Source: an uncultured Christensenella sp.
GTDB lineage: Bacteria > Bacillota > Clostridia > Christensenellales > UBA1242
Length of the DNA: 55,574 bases
Direction: 5' to 3'
NCBI GenBank assembly: GCA_910584815.1
Contig: CAJUBT010000001.1
Coordinates: 75,214-130,787 of the forward strand
The notes under the pieces were generated by a model. It had not been told where the DNA came from. It worked only from the letters and a program-made list of their open reading frames with translations, and did no database searches. Both the position numbers and the translations under genes were made by a program. Positions within the stretch are counted from its first letter, which is position 1. Every line of letters begins with the position of its first letter. Below are positions 26,702 through 34,688 of the stretch, one piece after another.

Positions 26702-28615
26702 ATGTTTAAAAATTATTTAGTAAAACTTAAAGAATCGTTTATGGCTGTTTTCCCAATAACTTTAATAATTTTTGCCTTGATATTTTTTCTTGTGCCTACA
26801 GAAGTTAACGAAAAAGTTAAATTAGGCATTAGTGCTGTTTTGCTTATTATTGGAATGTCTTTATTTACTCTTGGTGCCGATAGTTCTATGCAGGAACTTG
26901 GAGAAAATGTTGGCTCTAGTTTATCAAAATCTAAAAAAATATGGTTTATGGTTCTTTGCTCTTTTATTATTGGTTTTATTATAACTTTTGCAGAGCCAGA
27001 CCTTAAAGTGCTTGCCAATCAGGTTATGGGCGAAGGTGCTAGCAGTTTCTTTTTTATTGGGGTTGTATCATTAGGTGTTGGCATATTTTTAATGTTTGCA
27101 GTTATGAAAATAATTTTTAGAATTAGGCTTTCCGTAATTTTAACCATTGCGTATGGTTTAATTTTGATTTTAGCTTTTTTTGTGCCTAAGGAATTTATGC
27201 CTATTGCTTTTGATAGTGGCAGTGTAACTACAGGTCCGATATCAGTTCCATTTTTAATGAGTTTTGGTTTAGGTATTGCTGCAGTAAGAAGTGGTAAGAA
27301 TGAAGATGACAGTTTTGGGCTTATTGCTTGTTGTTCTGCTGGCCCTATTTTAGCAGTTATGTTTATGAGTTTGTTTTTAGACCCAAGTTCAATTTCTGCG
27401 GGTTCAGAAGTTGGCAGCGGTTTAACAGGAAACATATTTGTTGATATGGGTAATGTTATTTTACACAATCTTGGCAATGTTGCACTTGTGCTTTTACCAA
27501 TTTTAATTCTATTTTTTGTTTTTCAAATTTTTTCTTTTAAATTTCCAAAACGCAGAGTAATAAAAATGTGTATGGGCTTTTTATACACCTACATTGGCAT
27601 TGTTCTATTTTTAACTGGTGTTGAATGTGGTTACCTTCACATTGGTACTGCCATAGGCGAATATATTGGAGTTTTAGATTATAGATGGATTGCCATACCA
27701 ATAGGGTTTTTACTTGGCGCGCTTGCAATTTTGGCTGAACCTGCTTTGCACGTTCTTAAAAAGCAAGTTGAAGATATTACTGGTGGTGTTATAAAACAAA
27801 AAGTTATTGTAAGTGTAGTTTCCCTAGGTGTAGCTTGTAGTGTTATGACAGCAGTTTTAATGGGGCTATATGGTTTTAGTTTGCTTTATGTTATTGTGCC
27901 TGTTTATGTTATTTGCATAGGGCTATCATTCTTTAACTCAAAGTTGTTTACAGCAGTTGCTTTTGATAGTGGCGGTGTTGCAACAGGGGCTATGGCGGTT
28001 TCGTTTATATTGCCAATGGTTACTGGGTTAAGTGAAGGCAGTGCCTCTGGTTTTGGCACAATTGCACTTATTGCTGCATTCCCAATTTTAACAATGCAAG
28101 TTCTAGGTTGTATTTATAGAATTGTACTTCTTAAAAACAAAGCTACACAAGTTACACACAAAAGTGTTCAAATTGTGGAATTTAATTGGGAACAAGTTTT
28201 TGAAGAAAATAGTGTTGTAGACCTTAATAAAGCAGAGAAGGCAATAAAGAAAATAACAAAGAAGAGTAAAAACCAAAAAACTAAAAATAAAAAATCTAAT
28301 GCTAAAGTAAATAGCAAAAGCAGTAGCACAAAAAAAAGAACAACTTCAAAAACAAATTCAAACAACCAAAATTTAGAAATTTCAAATAAAGAACTTGATG
28401 CCGAACAAAATTTGCAAATAAAAAACGAAGAAGAATTGCAAGAAACAAAAACAAATTTAAGCGAACTAACAAATGAAAATAATGCTTTTAAAAATGAACT
28501 TCAAGAAAACTTTAATAGTAAAGAAACAATAGAAAATGATAGCGAAGCAAGCACTTCAACGGATGTTATTAGTGATAGTAAAACTTCAACCCAGAACCAA
28601 GGGGGTGAAAATTAA
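26702..28615 (+). CDS. DUF1538 integral membrane protein with charged C-terminal tail
   Basis: A 637-residue polytopic membrane protein. The membrane part (about 1-480) is made of two homologous halves, shown by the repeated motifs AFDSGSVTTGPISVPFL (about 167-183) and AFDSGGVATGAMAVSFI (about 420-436), and by ITFAEPDLKVLANQV (about 95-109) and AILAEPALHVLKKQV (about 340-354). This is the DUF1538 architecture, whose transport function is unknown to me. Residues about 500-637 are a highly charged Lys/Asn/Glu/Ser tail not usual for the family core. It is coupled to two P-II proteins through TAATG overlaps, which suggests that they gate or sense transport. The duplicated charged motif inside membrane helices fits an ion or solute carrier, by inference. 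Confidence 0.86.
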   Translation: MFKNYLVKLKESFMAVFPITLIIFALIFFLVPTEVNEKVKLGISAVLLIIGMSLFTLGADSSMQELGENVGSSLSKSKKIWFMVLCSFIIGFIITFAEPDLKVLANQVMGEGASSFFFIGVVSLGVGIFLMFAVMKIIFRIRLSVILTIAYGLILILAFFVPKEFMPIAFDSGSVTTGPISVPFLMSFGLGIAAVRSGKNEDDSFGLIACCSAGPILAVMFMSLFLDPSSISAGSEVGSGLTGNIFVDMGNVILHNLGNVALVLLPILILFFVFQIFSFKFPKRRVIKMCMGFLYTYIGIVLFLTGVECGYLHIGTAIGEYIGVLDYRWIAIPIGFLLGALAILAEPALHVLKKQVEDITGGVIKQKVIVSVVSLGVACSVMTAVLMGLYGFSLLYVIVPVYVICIGLSFFNSKLFTAVAFDSGGVATGAMAVSFILPMVTGLSEGSASGFGTIALIAAFPILTMQVLGCIYRIVLLKNKATQVTHKSVQIVEFNWEQVFEENSVVDLNKAEKAIKKITKKSKNQKTKNKKSNAKVNSKSSSTKKRTTSKTNSNNQNLEISNKELDAEQNLQIKNEEELQETKTNLSELTNENNAFKNELQENFNSKETIENDSEASTSTDVISDSKTSTQNQGGEN

Positions 28616-29112
28616 TGAGTAACAAAGAAAGTTTAAAAACTAAAAAAGAAAACTTTGAGAAAAAAGTTAAACAAAAAAAAGTGGAATTTGAGAAAAAAGT
28701 AAAAGATAAAAAACAAAAAATTCAAGATGCAATTAACACAAAAAAGCAGGAGAAAAATTTATTGCCACCAATGTTTGAGTTACTTGTTGTTGTAATTAAC
28801 CGTGGTAGAGGGCAAGCAGTTCTAAATTATTTAAAGTCTATTGACCTTAACATTAATGTGGTTAGTTTTGGAGAGGGTACTGCTCCAAGCAACATTGCAG
28901 GCTTGCTGGGTTTTAGCCAAGAAAAAGAAGTTATTTTTACAGTGGTTAATTTAAAAGATAGCACCAAAATTTTGGATTTACTTGATAGCATATTTTTGTC
29001 TACTGAAAAATATTCGGGCATAGCATTTACAATTCCACTAAAAAGCATTACAAACAATTCACTAGACACTTTTGTTGAAACAAATTCTCTAAAAAATGGA
29101 GGTAAACAATAA
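28615..29112 (+). CDS. Divergent P-II family protein with coiled-coil N-terminal extension
   Basis: A 165-residue protein. Residues 1-50 are an almost uninterrupted Lys/Glu/Gln-rich helix (KKVKQKKVEFEKKVKDKK), probably a coiled coil. Residues about 55-155 fold like P-II: FELLVVVINRGRGQAVLNYL, VVSFGEGTAPSN, EKEVIFTVVN and KYSGIAFTIPLKSI. The conserved T-loop Tyr and the B-loop of GlnB are not seen, so uridylylation and classical ATP/2-oxoglutarate sensing are doubtful. It starts on the TAATG that ends the DUF1538 gene, and its own stop overlaps the next P-II gene in the same way. It may pair with the second P-II protein as a heteromer on the membrane protein; this is inference. Confidence 0.82.
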   Translation: MSNKESLKTKKENFEKKVKQKKVEFEKKVKDKKQKIQDAINTKKQEKNLLPPMFELLVVVINRGRGQAVLNYLKSIDLNINVVSFGEGTAPSNIAGLLGFSQEKEVIFTVVNLKDSTKILDLLDSIFLSTEKYSGIAFTIPLKSITNNSLDTFVETNSLKNGGKQ

Positions 29113-29486
29113 TGGAAAATAATTACGATTTAGTTATAAGCATAGTTAACCGTGGCCATAGCGACCCTGTTGTAGAGGCAAGTAGAGAAGCTGGGGCAAA
29201 TGGCGGAACTATTATTTATGGGCGTGGCACAGGTAAAGATGAAGTTGACACATTTATGGGTGTTAGCATTCAGCCTGAAAAAGAAATTATTATGACTTTA
29301 ACAAAAAGCGAAAATAAAAATAACATTATGGAAGCCATTTGCGAAAAAGCAGGGTTAGATGCTGCTGGTATGGGAATTTGTTTTAGTTTGCCAGTAACAA
29401 AAGTTAGGGGAATTTCTTCAAAACCTGCTAATCAAAACTCATTAAAACAAAACAATAGTTTAAAACAAACTGAAACAAAAAAATAA
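29112..29486 (+). CDS. Divergent P-II family protein
   Basis: A 124-residue protein with the P-II pattern DLVISIVNRGHSDPVVEASR, GGTIIYGRGTGKDEVDTFMG, EKEIIMTLTKSENKNNIMEA and GLDAAGMGICFSLPVTKVRG. The T-loop region is compact and lacks the Tyr modified in GlnB; the C-terminal 20 residues are Asn/Gln/Lys-rich. It closes a three-gene, translationally coupled set with DUF1538 and the longer P-II protein. Length is near that of classical P-II (112 residues). The ligand and the partner are unknown. Confidence 0.88.
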   Translation: MENNYDLVISIVNRGHSDPVVEASREAGANGGTIIYGRGTGKDEVDTFMGVSIQPEKEIIMTLTKSENKNNIMEAICEKAGLDAAGMGICFSLPVTKVRGISSKPANQNSLKQNNSLKQTETKK

Positions 29487-29630
29487 TTTTTTAAAAAATT
29501 AAAATTTAAATAAATTTAATTAATTTAAAATTGTTTAAAACCAATATAGAATTGTAAATAAATTATTTTAAATACTTTAAAAATTTAAAATAGTTTAGTT
29601 AAAAAACTAAAGTAAATTAAGGGTAAAAAA

Positions 29631-32033
29631 ATGGATTTTAAGAACATAGAAGAGAAATGGCAAAAAATATGGGAAAAAGAAAAAGTTTTTGCAAGTGAAG
29701 ATTTTGGTAAGAAACCAAAATTTATGGCGTTGATTGAATTTCCTTATCCTTCTGGAGTGGGGCTTCATATGGGGCATATAAAAGCATATTCATCTATGGA
29801 AGTTATTAGCCGAATGAAAAGGCTTCAAGGCTATAATGTTATGTTTCCAATTGGTTGGGATGCTTTTGGTTTGCCAACCGAAAACTTTGCAATAAAAAAT
29901 AACATTGCCCCAAGAATTGCAACAGATAATAACATAAAAAATATGAAAGAACAGTTTAGAAGAGTGGGATTCTCTTTCGACTGGAATAGAGAAGTAGACA
30001 CTACAGATGATAAATTTTATCATTGGACACAGTGGATTTTTTCTAAAATGTATGAAAAAGGTTTGGCTTATAGAAGCAAAGCTTTTGTAAACTATTGCCC
30101 AAATTGTGATGTTATTTTATCAAACGAAGAAAGTCAAGGCGGAGTTTGCGATAGGTGCAATAGTCAAGTTGTGCAAAAAGAAAAGGATGTTTGGTTCTTA
30201 AAAATAAGAGAATATGCTGAAAGATTGCTTACAGGGCTTGACAAGGTTGATTACCCTGCAAGAGTTAAAGAAGAGCAACGCCATTGGATTGGTAAATCTA
30301 CAGGTGCAGAAGTTGATTTTAATGTTAAAGTTGACAATGAAGTTTGTGATAAATTAAAGATATATACCACAAGATGCGATACTCTTTTTGGAGTAACCTT
30401 TATGGTTATTGCCCCAGAACATCCGCTTATTGAAAAGTTTAAAGATAAAATTTTGAACTTGGAAGAAGTTAAAAACTATCAAGCAAAGGCAAAACAAAAA
30501 AGTGAATTTGATAGGGTGCAAGTTAATAAAGATAAATCTGGTGTAAAGTTACAGGGGATATCGGCTATAAATCCGCTTAATAACAAAGAGGTACCAATTT
30601 TTATTGCAGATTATGTTATGATGGGTTACGGCACAGGTGCTATTATGGCTGTTCCTGCCCACGATACAAGAGACTACGATTTTGCAAAACTTTATAAATT
30701 GCCTATTATTCCTGTAATAGAAGGTGGCGATATTTCAAAAGAAGCCAACACAAATATAAGTGATGGTAAATTAATAAATTCCGATTTCTTAAATGGGTTA
30801 AGTGTTAAAGAAGCAAAAGAAAAAATGATAGAGCATTTAACTAAAAACAAAATTGGTTGTGCAAAAATTAACTATCAAATGAAAGACTGGGCATTTAACC
30901 GCCAAAGATATTGGGGGGAACCTTTCCCAATTATTTATTGCGATAAATGCGGTACAGTGCTTGTTCCAGAAAAAGACCTTCCTGTTAAATTGCCAGAAAT
31001 TGAAAACTTTAAACCAAGTAAAAATGGAGAATCTCCTCTTGCGCAAGTTGAAAGTTGGGTTAATTGTACTTGTCCTAAATGTGGTGGTAAGGCAAAAAGG
31101 GAAACCGACACAATGCCTCAATGGGCGGGCTCTAGTTGGTATTATTTAAGATATATGGACCCACATAATAGTAAAGCTTTTGCAAATATAGATAATTTAA
31201 AATATTGGGGACCTGTAGATTGGTATAATGGCGGAATGGAACACGTAACAAGACATATGATATATTCTCGCTTCTGGAATATGTTCCTTTATGATTTAGG
31301 TTTAGTTCCTTTTGAAGAACCTTACAAAAAAAGGTCTATGCAGGGGCTTGTGCTTGGTGAAGATGGCAATAAAATGAGTAAAAGTCTTGGCAATGTTGTT
31401 GACCCTATGGATATTATTAACAAATTTGGGGCAGATGTTTTAAGGCTTTATGTTTTGTTTATGGCAGATTATGAATGTTCAACTCCTTGGTCTAGTGTAA
31501 ACATAAATGGCTGCAAAAGGTTTTTAGATAGAGTTGAAAGAATGCAAGATTTTGTTGATGATTTTAAAGGAGTGCATAAAGAACACATTTCAAGTATAAA
31601 TGCTATTATAGAAAAAGTTACTTTAGATATTAGTCTTTTAAAATTCAACACTGCAATTTCGGCTCTTATGACCTTTGTTAACACAATTTATCAAGATAAG
31701 TTTATTAGTAAAGAAGAATTTAGAATTTTCTTAACATTGCTTTATCCATTTGCACCACATATTGCAGAAGAAGTTAACAGTCTTTTAGGTTTTAACACTT
31801 ACATTTGCAAAAGCAAATGGGCTGAAAAATTACAAGATAATTCTGTTAAAATTATAAATTTACCAGTTCAGTTTAATGGTAAAATGCGTGGTACAATTGA
31901 AGTTGAAGAAGATATAACCGAGGCAGAACTTTTAAAGAAAATTGCAGAAAATGAAAAGTTTGCAAATTATTTTACAGCTAATCCTAAAAAAGTAATTTTT
32001 GTTAAAAATAAAATTATTAACATAATTGTTTAA
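29631..32033 (+). CDS. leuS: Leucyl-tRNA synthetase
   Basis: An 800-residue class Ia synthetase charging tRNA-Leu. The HIGH equivalent is HMGH in PYPSGVGLHMGHIKAYS (about residues 39-55), KMSKS is in EDGNKMSKSLGNVVDP (about 577-592), and the editing CP1 domain includes YGTGAIMAVPAHDTRDYDFA (about 332-351). Zinc Cys clusters are seen in YCPNCDVILSNEES...CDRC and CDKCGTVLV...CPKCGG. Length is typical. The upstream spacer (144 bp) is too short to hold a full T-box, and I see no T-box sequence. RBS AAGGG. Terminated by the hairpin at 32096. Confidence 0.97.
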   Translation: MDFKNIEEKWQKIWEKEKVFASEDFGKKPKFMALIEFPYPSGVGLHMGHIKAYSSMEVISRMKRLQGYNVMFPIGWDAFGLPTENFAIKNNIAPRIATDNNIKNMKEQFRRVGFSFDWNREVDTTDDKFYHWTQWIFSKMYEKGLAYRSKAFVNYCPNCDVILSNEESQGGVCDRCNSQVVQKEKDVWFLKIREYAERLLTGLDKVDYPARVKEEQRHWIGKSTGAEVDFNVKVDNEVCDKLKIYTTRCDTLFGVTFMVIAPEHPLIEKFKDKILNLEEVKNYQAKAKQKSEFDRVQVNKDKSGVKLQGISAINPLNNKEVPIFIADYVMMGYGTGAIMAVPAHDTRDYDFAKLYKLPIIPVIEGGDISKEANTNISDGKLINSDFLNGLSVKEAKEKMIEHLTKNKIGCAKINYQMKDWAFNRQRYWGEPFPIIYCDKCGTVLVPEKDLPVKLPEIENFKPSKNGESPLAQVESWVNCTCPKCGGKAKRETDTMPQWAGSSWYYLRYMDPHNSKAFANIDNLKYWGPVDWYNGGMEHVTRHMIYSRFWNMFLYDLGLVPFEEPYKKRSMQGLVLGEDGNKMSKSLGNVVDPMDIINKFGADVLRLYVLFMADYECSTPWSSVNINGCKRFLDRVERMQDFVDDFKGVHKEHISSINAIIEKVTLDISLLKFNTAISALMTFVNTIYQDKFISKEEFRIFLTLLYPFAPHIAEEVNSLLGFNTYICKSKWAEKLQDNSVKIINLPVQFNGKMRGTIEVEEDITEAELLKKIAENEKFANYFTANPKKVIFVKNKIINIIV

Positions 32034-32095
32034 TAATTTTTATTAATAAAATATAAGTTAATTTGTTTAATTTCTTTAATAAAACATAAAATTTT

Positions 32096-32132
32096 TGTAG
32101 CCTTTTTAATTTTAAAAGGCTACATATTTTAT
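32096..32132 (+). terminator. Terminator of leuS
   Basis: An 11-bp stem (TGTAGCCTTTT at 32096-32106 with AAAAGGCTACA at 32114-32124) and a 7-nt loop, followed by a TATTTTAT tract. Confidence 0.7.
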
Positions 32133-32187
32133 AGAATATGATAAATTGATAATAGAAAATACTAAGAAAAGAAAGGAAAAAAGACAT

Positions 32188-33420
32188 ATGAAACTTGAAT
32201 TATTATCTCCTGCAGGTAATATGGAAAAACTAAAAACAGCGGTGTATTTTGGTGCTAATGCGGTTTATCTTAGTGGCAAAAGTTTTGGTATGAGGGCATT
32301 TGCTGGTAATTTTACAAATGAAGAATTACAAGAAGCAGTTACCTTTTGCCATAGTAAAAATGTTAAATGTTTTGTTACTGTTAACATAGTTGCCCATAAT
32401 AAAGATTTTGAAAATTTGCCAGAATATTTGCAGTATTTAAACAAAATTAAGGTTGATGCTATTATTGTTTCTGATTTAGGCGTTATGAGTTATATTAAAA
32501 AATATGCTCCTGGGGTTGAAATTCACATAAGCACACAAGCAAATGTTACAAATAAACACACTGCAAAATTGCTTGTAGAAATGGGTGCAAAACGTATTGT
32601 TTTGGCAAGAGAGTTAACTTTAACGGAAATTAAAGAGATAAGAGATTATTTGCCAAAAGAAATTGAACTTGAAGCTTTTGTGCACGGGGCAATGTGTATA
32701 AGTTATTCAGGCAGATGTTTGCTTAGCAACTTTTTAACAAATCGAGATGGTAATAATGGCGAGTGCATTCAAGCGTGCAGATGGGGATATACTATAAATG
32801 AAGTTAACCGAAAAAATGAACTTCTTCCTATAGAACAAGATGAAAAGGGTACTTATATTTTAAATAGTAAAGACCTTAATATGCTAAAATATATAAACGA
32901 ACTTGCCCTTGCAGGAGTTACAAGTTTTAAACTAGAGGGCAGAATGAAATCACCTTACTATGTTGCAACAGTAACAAATGCTTATGCAAGAGCAATAGAA
33001 TTATATTATAAGTGTTTAGAAGAAAATAAACCCTTTAATTGCCCAATCACTTTAATTGAAGAACTTGAAAAAGCTAGTCATAGAAGATATACCACAGGCT
33101 TTAATTTTAAAGACAAACAAAAAGAAGAAAGTGAATGTCTTTCAACTTCAACTCCTATTCAAACTCACGAGTTTATGGCAATTGTTTTAGAAGATAACAA
33201 AAATGGGGAAGTTGTAATTGAACAACGCAATAAGTTTGTTGTTGGCGATGTTTTAGAAGTTTTATCTCCTAGTGAAACATTTAATAAACAAATTAAGGTT
33301 GAAAAACTTTATAACTTAAACAACGAAGAAGTTACAGAAGCAAAAATTGTTAAGCAGGTGTTAAAACTTAAAACAGATGTGCTGCTAAAACAAGGAGATA
33401 TTTTGCGTAAAAAAGTTTAG
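32188..33420 (+). CDS. U32 family protein, TrhP-type tRNA U34 hydroxylation
   Basis: About 410 residues. The family pattern is clear: LELLSPAGNMEKLKTAVYFG at the start, ANAVYLSGKSFGMRAFAGN, IHISTQANVTN, VLARELTLTEIKEI, EAFVHGAMCISYSGRCLLSN, CIQACRW and SFKLEGRMKSPYYVATVTNAY. The Cys residues in those two clusters likely bind an iron-sulfur cluster. U32 proteins of this length (YegQ/TrhP, YrrO) act in prephenate-dependent 5-hydroxyuridine formation at tRNA position 34 rather than as peptidases, so that role is favoured by family knowledge. I start at 32188 because GAAAGGA lies 8-9 nt upstream; an in-frame upstream start at 32146 lacks one. Confidence 0.88.
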   Translation: MKLELLSPAGNMEKLKTAVYFGANAVYLSGKSFGMRAFAGNFTNEELQEAVTFCHSKNVKCFVTVNIVAHNKDFENLPEYLQYLNKIKVDAIIVSDLGVMSYIKKYAPGVEIHISTQANVTNKHTAKLLVEMGAKRIVLARELTLTEIKEIRDYLPKEIELEAFVHGAMCISYSGRCLLSNFLTNRDGNNGECIQACRWGYTINEVNRKNELLPIEQDEKGTYILNSKDLNMLKYINELALAGVTSFKLEGRMKSPYYVATVTNAYARAIELYYKCLEENKPFNCPITLIEELEKASHRRYTTGFNFKDKQKEESECLSTSTPIQTHEFMAIVLEDNKNGEVVIEQRNKFVVGDVLEVLSPSETFNKQIKVEKLYNLNNEEVTEAKIVKQVLKLKTDVLLKQGDILRKKV

Positions 33421-33556
33421 GATAATTTTCTATTATAAATTATTTTTTTTATAATTGATTTCAACTTATATATGATAACAAATAAATAAAACTTTTTTTA
33501 ATGTTTTAAAAAAAAATTATAATATAGTGTTTTTATATTTTTACTATTTAAAATTT

Positions 33557-33892
33557 TTAATATGTATTTTGAACAATTCCTGTAAATTGTTCAATGGTTT
33601 GCCTTACAGCAGGAAAGAAACTAAAAATTATAATTGCTGCACAAACAACAAGCATAATAAGTTTTAAAATGTCGCTTTTATTCCAAACCACACTTAGTGC
33701 AACAACAACCATTAAGGTGAGTGGTGCATAAAGGTCGATATACCCCATAATATCTAAAATAATTCCATTTTGCAAAAAGGGATAATAGGTATGCACAATA
33801 ATTAATGTGTAGCGAATAATCATAATAACTGCAATAATTTTAGCAAGTATGTTTAAAAAAAGTGTAAAATTATTTTGGTTTTCATTTTCCAT
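33557..33892 (-). CDS. Small hypothetical membrane protein
   Basis: A 111-residue protein with three predicted spans: about residues 9-30, 50-68 and 73-95 (LIMLVVCAAIIIFSFFPAV). The N-terminus is MENENQNNF. I do not recognise the family. It has a good RBS (GAGGGG about 6 nt from the ATG), which supports it as real. It is the only minus-strand gene between 22540 and the restriction-modification pair. Confidence 0.65.
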   Translation of the reverse strand: MENENQNNFTLFLNILAKIIAVIMIIRYTLIIVHTYYPFLQNGIILDIMGYIDLYAPLTLMVVVALSVVWNKSDILKLIMLVVCAAIIIFSFFPAVRQTIEQFTGIVQNTY

Positions 33893-34055
33893 AATAACCC
33901 CTCATAATAAAAAAGTTTTTAAAAATTTTTATAAAATAGAAATTAATAAAGTAAAAATAATAATTTTAAAAATTTGAATTAAAGTAATTAAAAGCTAGCA
34001 AAAAGTTTTAAAGTTAAAATTAAAAAAAAATAAATTCAAAGGAGAAAATTTTAAG

Positions 34056-34466
34056 ATGGATAATTGCATTTTTTGTAAAATAGCAAAGGGAGAAGCTCCT
34101 AGTTATAAAATTTACGAAGATGATAAGACATATGCTTTTTTAGATATTTCAAAAGATTGTTATGGGCACACACTTGTTGTTCCTAAAAAGCATTGTGAAA
34201 ATGTGTTAGATTGTGATGAGGAAACATTAAGTTGTGTAATAAAAACAGTTAAGAAAATTGTAAACCATTATGTTAAAAACTGTGGCTTTAAGGGCGTTAA
34301 CATAATAAATGCTAGCGGGGAAGAAGCTCAACAAACGGTGTTTCATTTACATTTTCACATTCTACCAAGAATGAGCAAGGATGAATATGATGCCTTTCCA
34401 AGTTTGTGTGGAACAATTGCTCCTTTTGAACAACAACAAGAGCTATTAAAGTTGGAACTAAATTAA
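34056..34466 (+). CDS. HIT family protein
   Basis: A 136-residue histidine-triad nucleotide hydrolase/transferase of the HINT/Hit type. It begins CIFCKIAKGEAPSYKIYEDD, contains LDISKDCYGHTLVVPKKH (about residues 31-48) and the catalytic triad HLHFHILPR (about 97-105), preceded by NASGEEAQQTVFH. The CxxC plus His near the N-terminus can bind zinc in this family. Likely purine nucleoside phosphoramidate hydrolysis. Strong RBS AAAGGAG. Followed by an intrinsic terminator at 34524. Confidence 0.95.
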   Translation: MDNCIFCKIAKGEAPSYKIYEDDKTYAFLDISKDCYGHTLVVPKKHCENVLDCDEETLSCVIKTVKKIVNHYVKNCGFKGVNIINASGEEAQQTVFHLHFHILPRMSKDEYDAFPSLCGTIAPFEQQQELLKLELN

Positions 34467-34523
34467 CTATTGACAAATTATTAACTTTTTAAACTTACTT
34501 TTTACAAAATATAATAAAAAAAT

Positions 34524-34560
34524 AAAAGATTTTTGATTTACCAAAAGTCTTTTTTTTATT
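34524..34560 (+). terminator. Terminator of the HIT gene
   Basis: Stem AAAAGATTTTTG (34524-34535) with CAAAAGTCTTTT (34542-34553), one G-U pair, loop 34536-34541, then T run. Confidence 0.8.
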
Positions 34561-34688
34561 ACTATTTTATTAATAATTCGTTAATTTCTACCTTATGAAA
34601 TTTGTTAAAGCACTAAAGAAGAAATAAAAAAAACTAATAATTTAATGTTTTTTAAATTTTTTTAAAACTCTAAAAGGTGGTTTACATA

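Noticed and set aside
29487..29630. Possible T-box leader upstream of leuS
   Set aside because: The 144-base spacer is too short, is almost all A+T, and lacks a T-box sequence or specifier loop.
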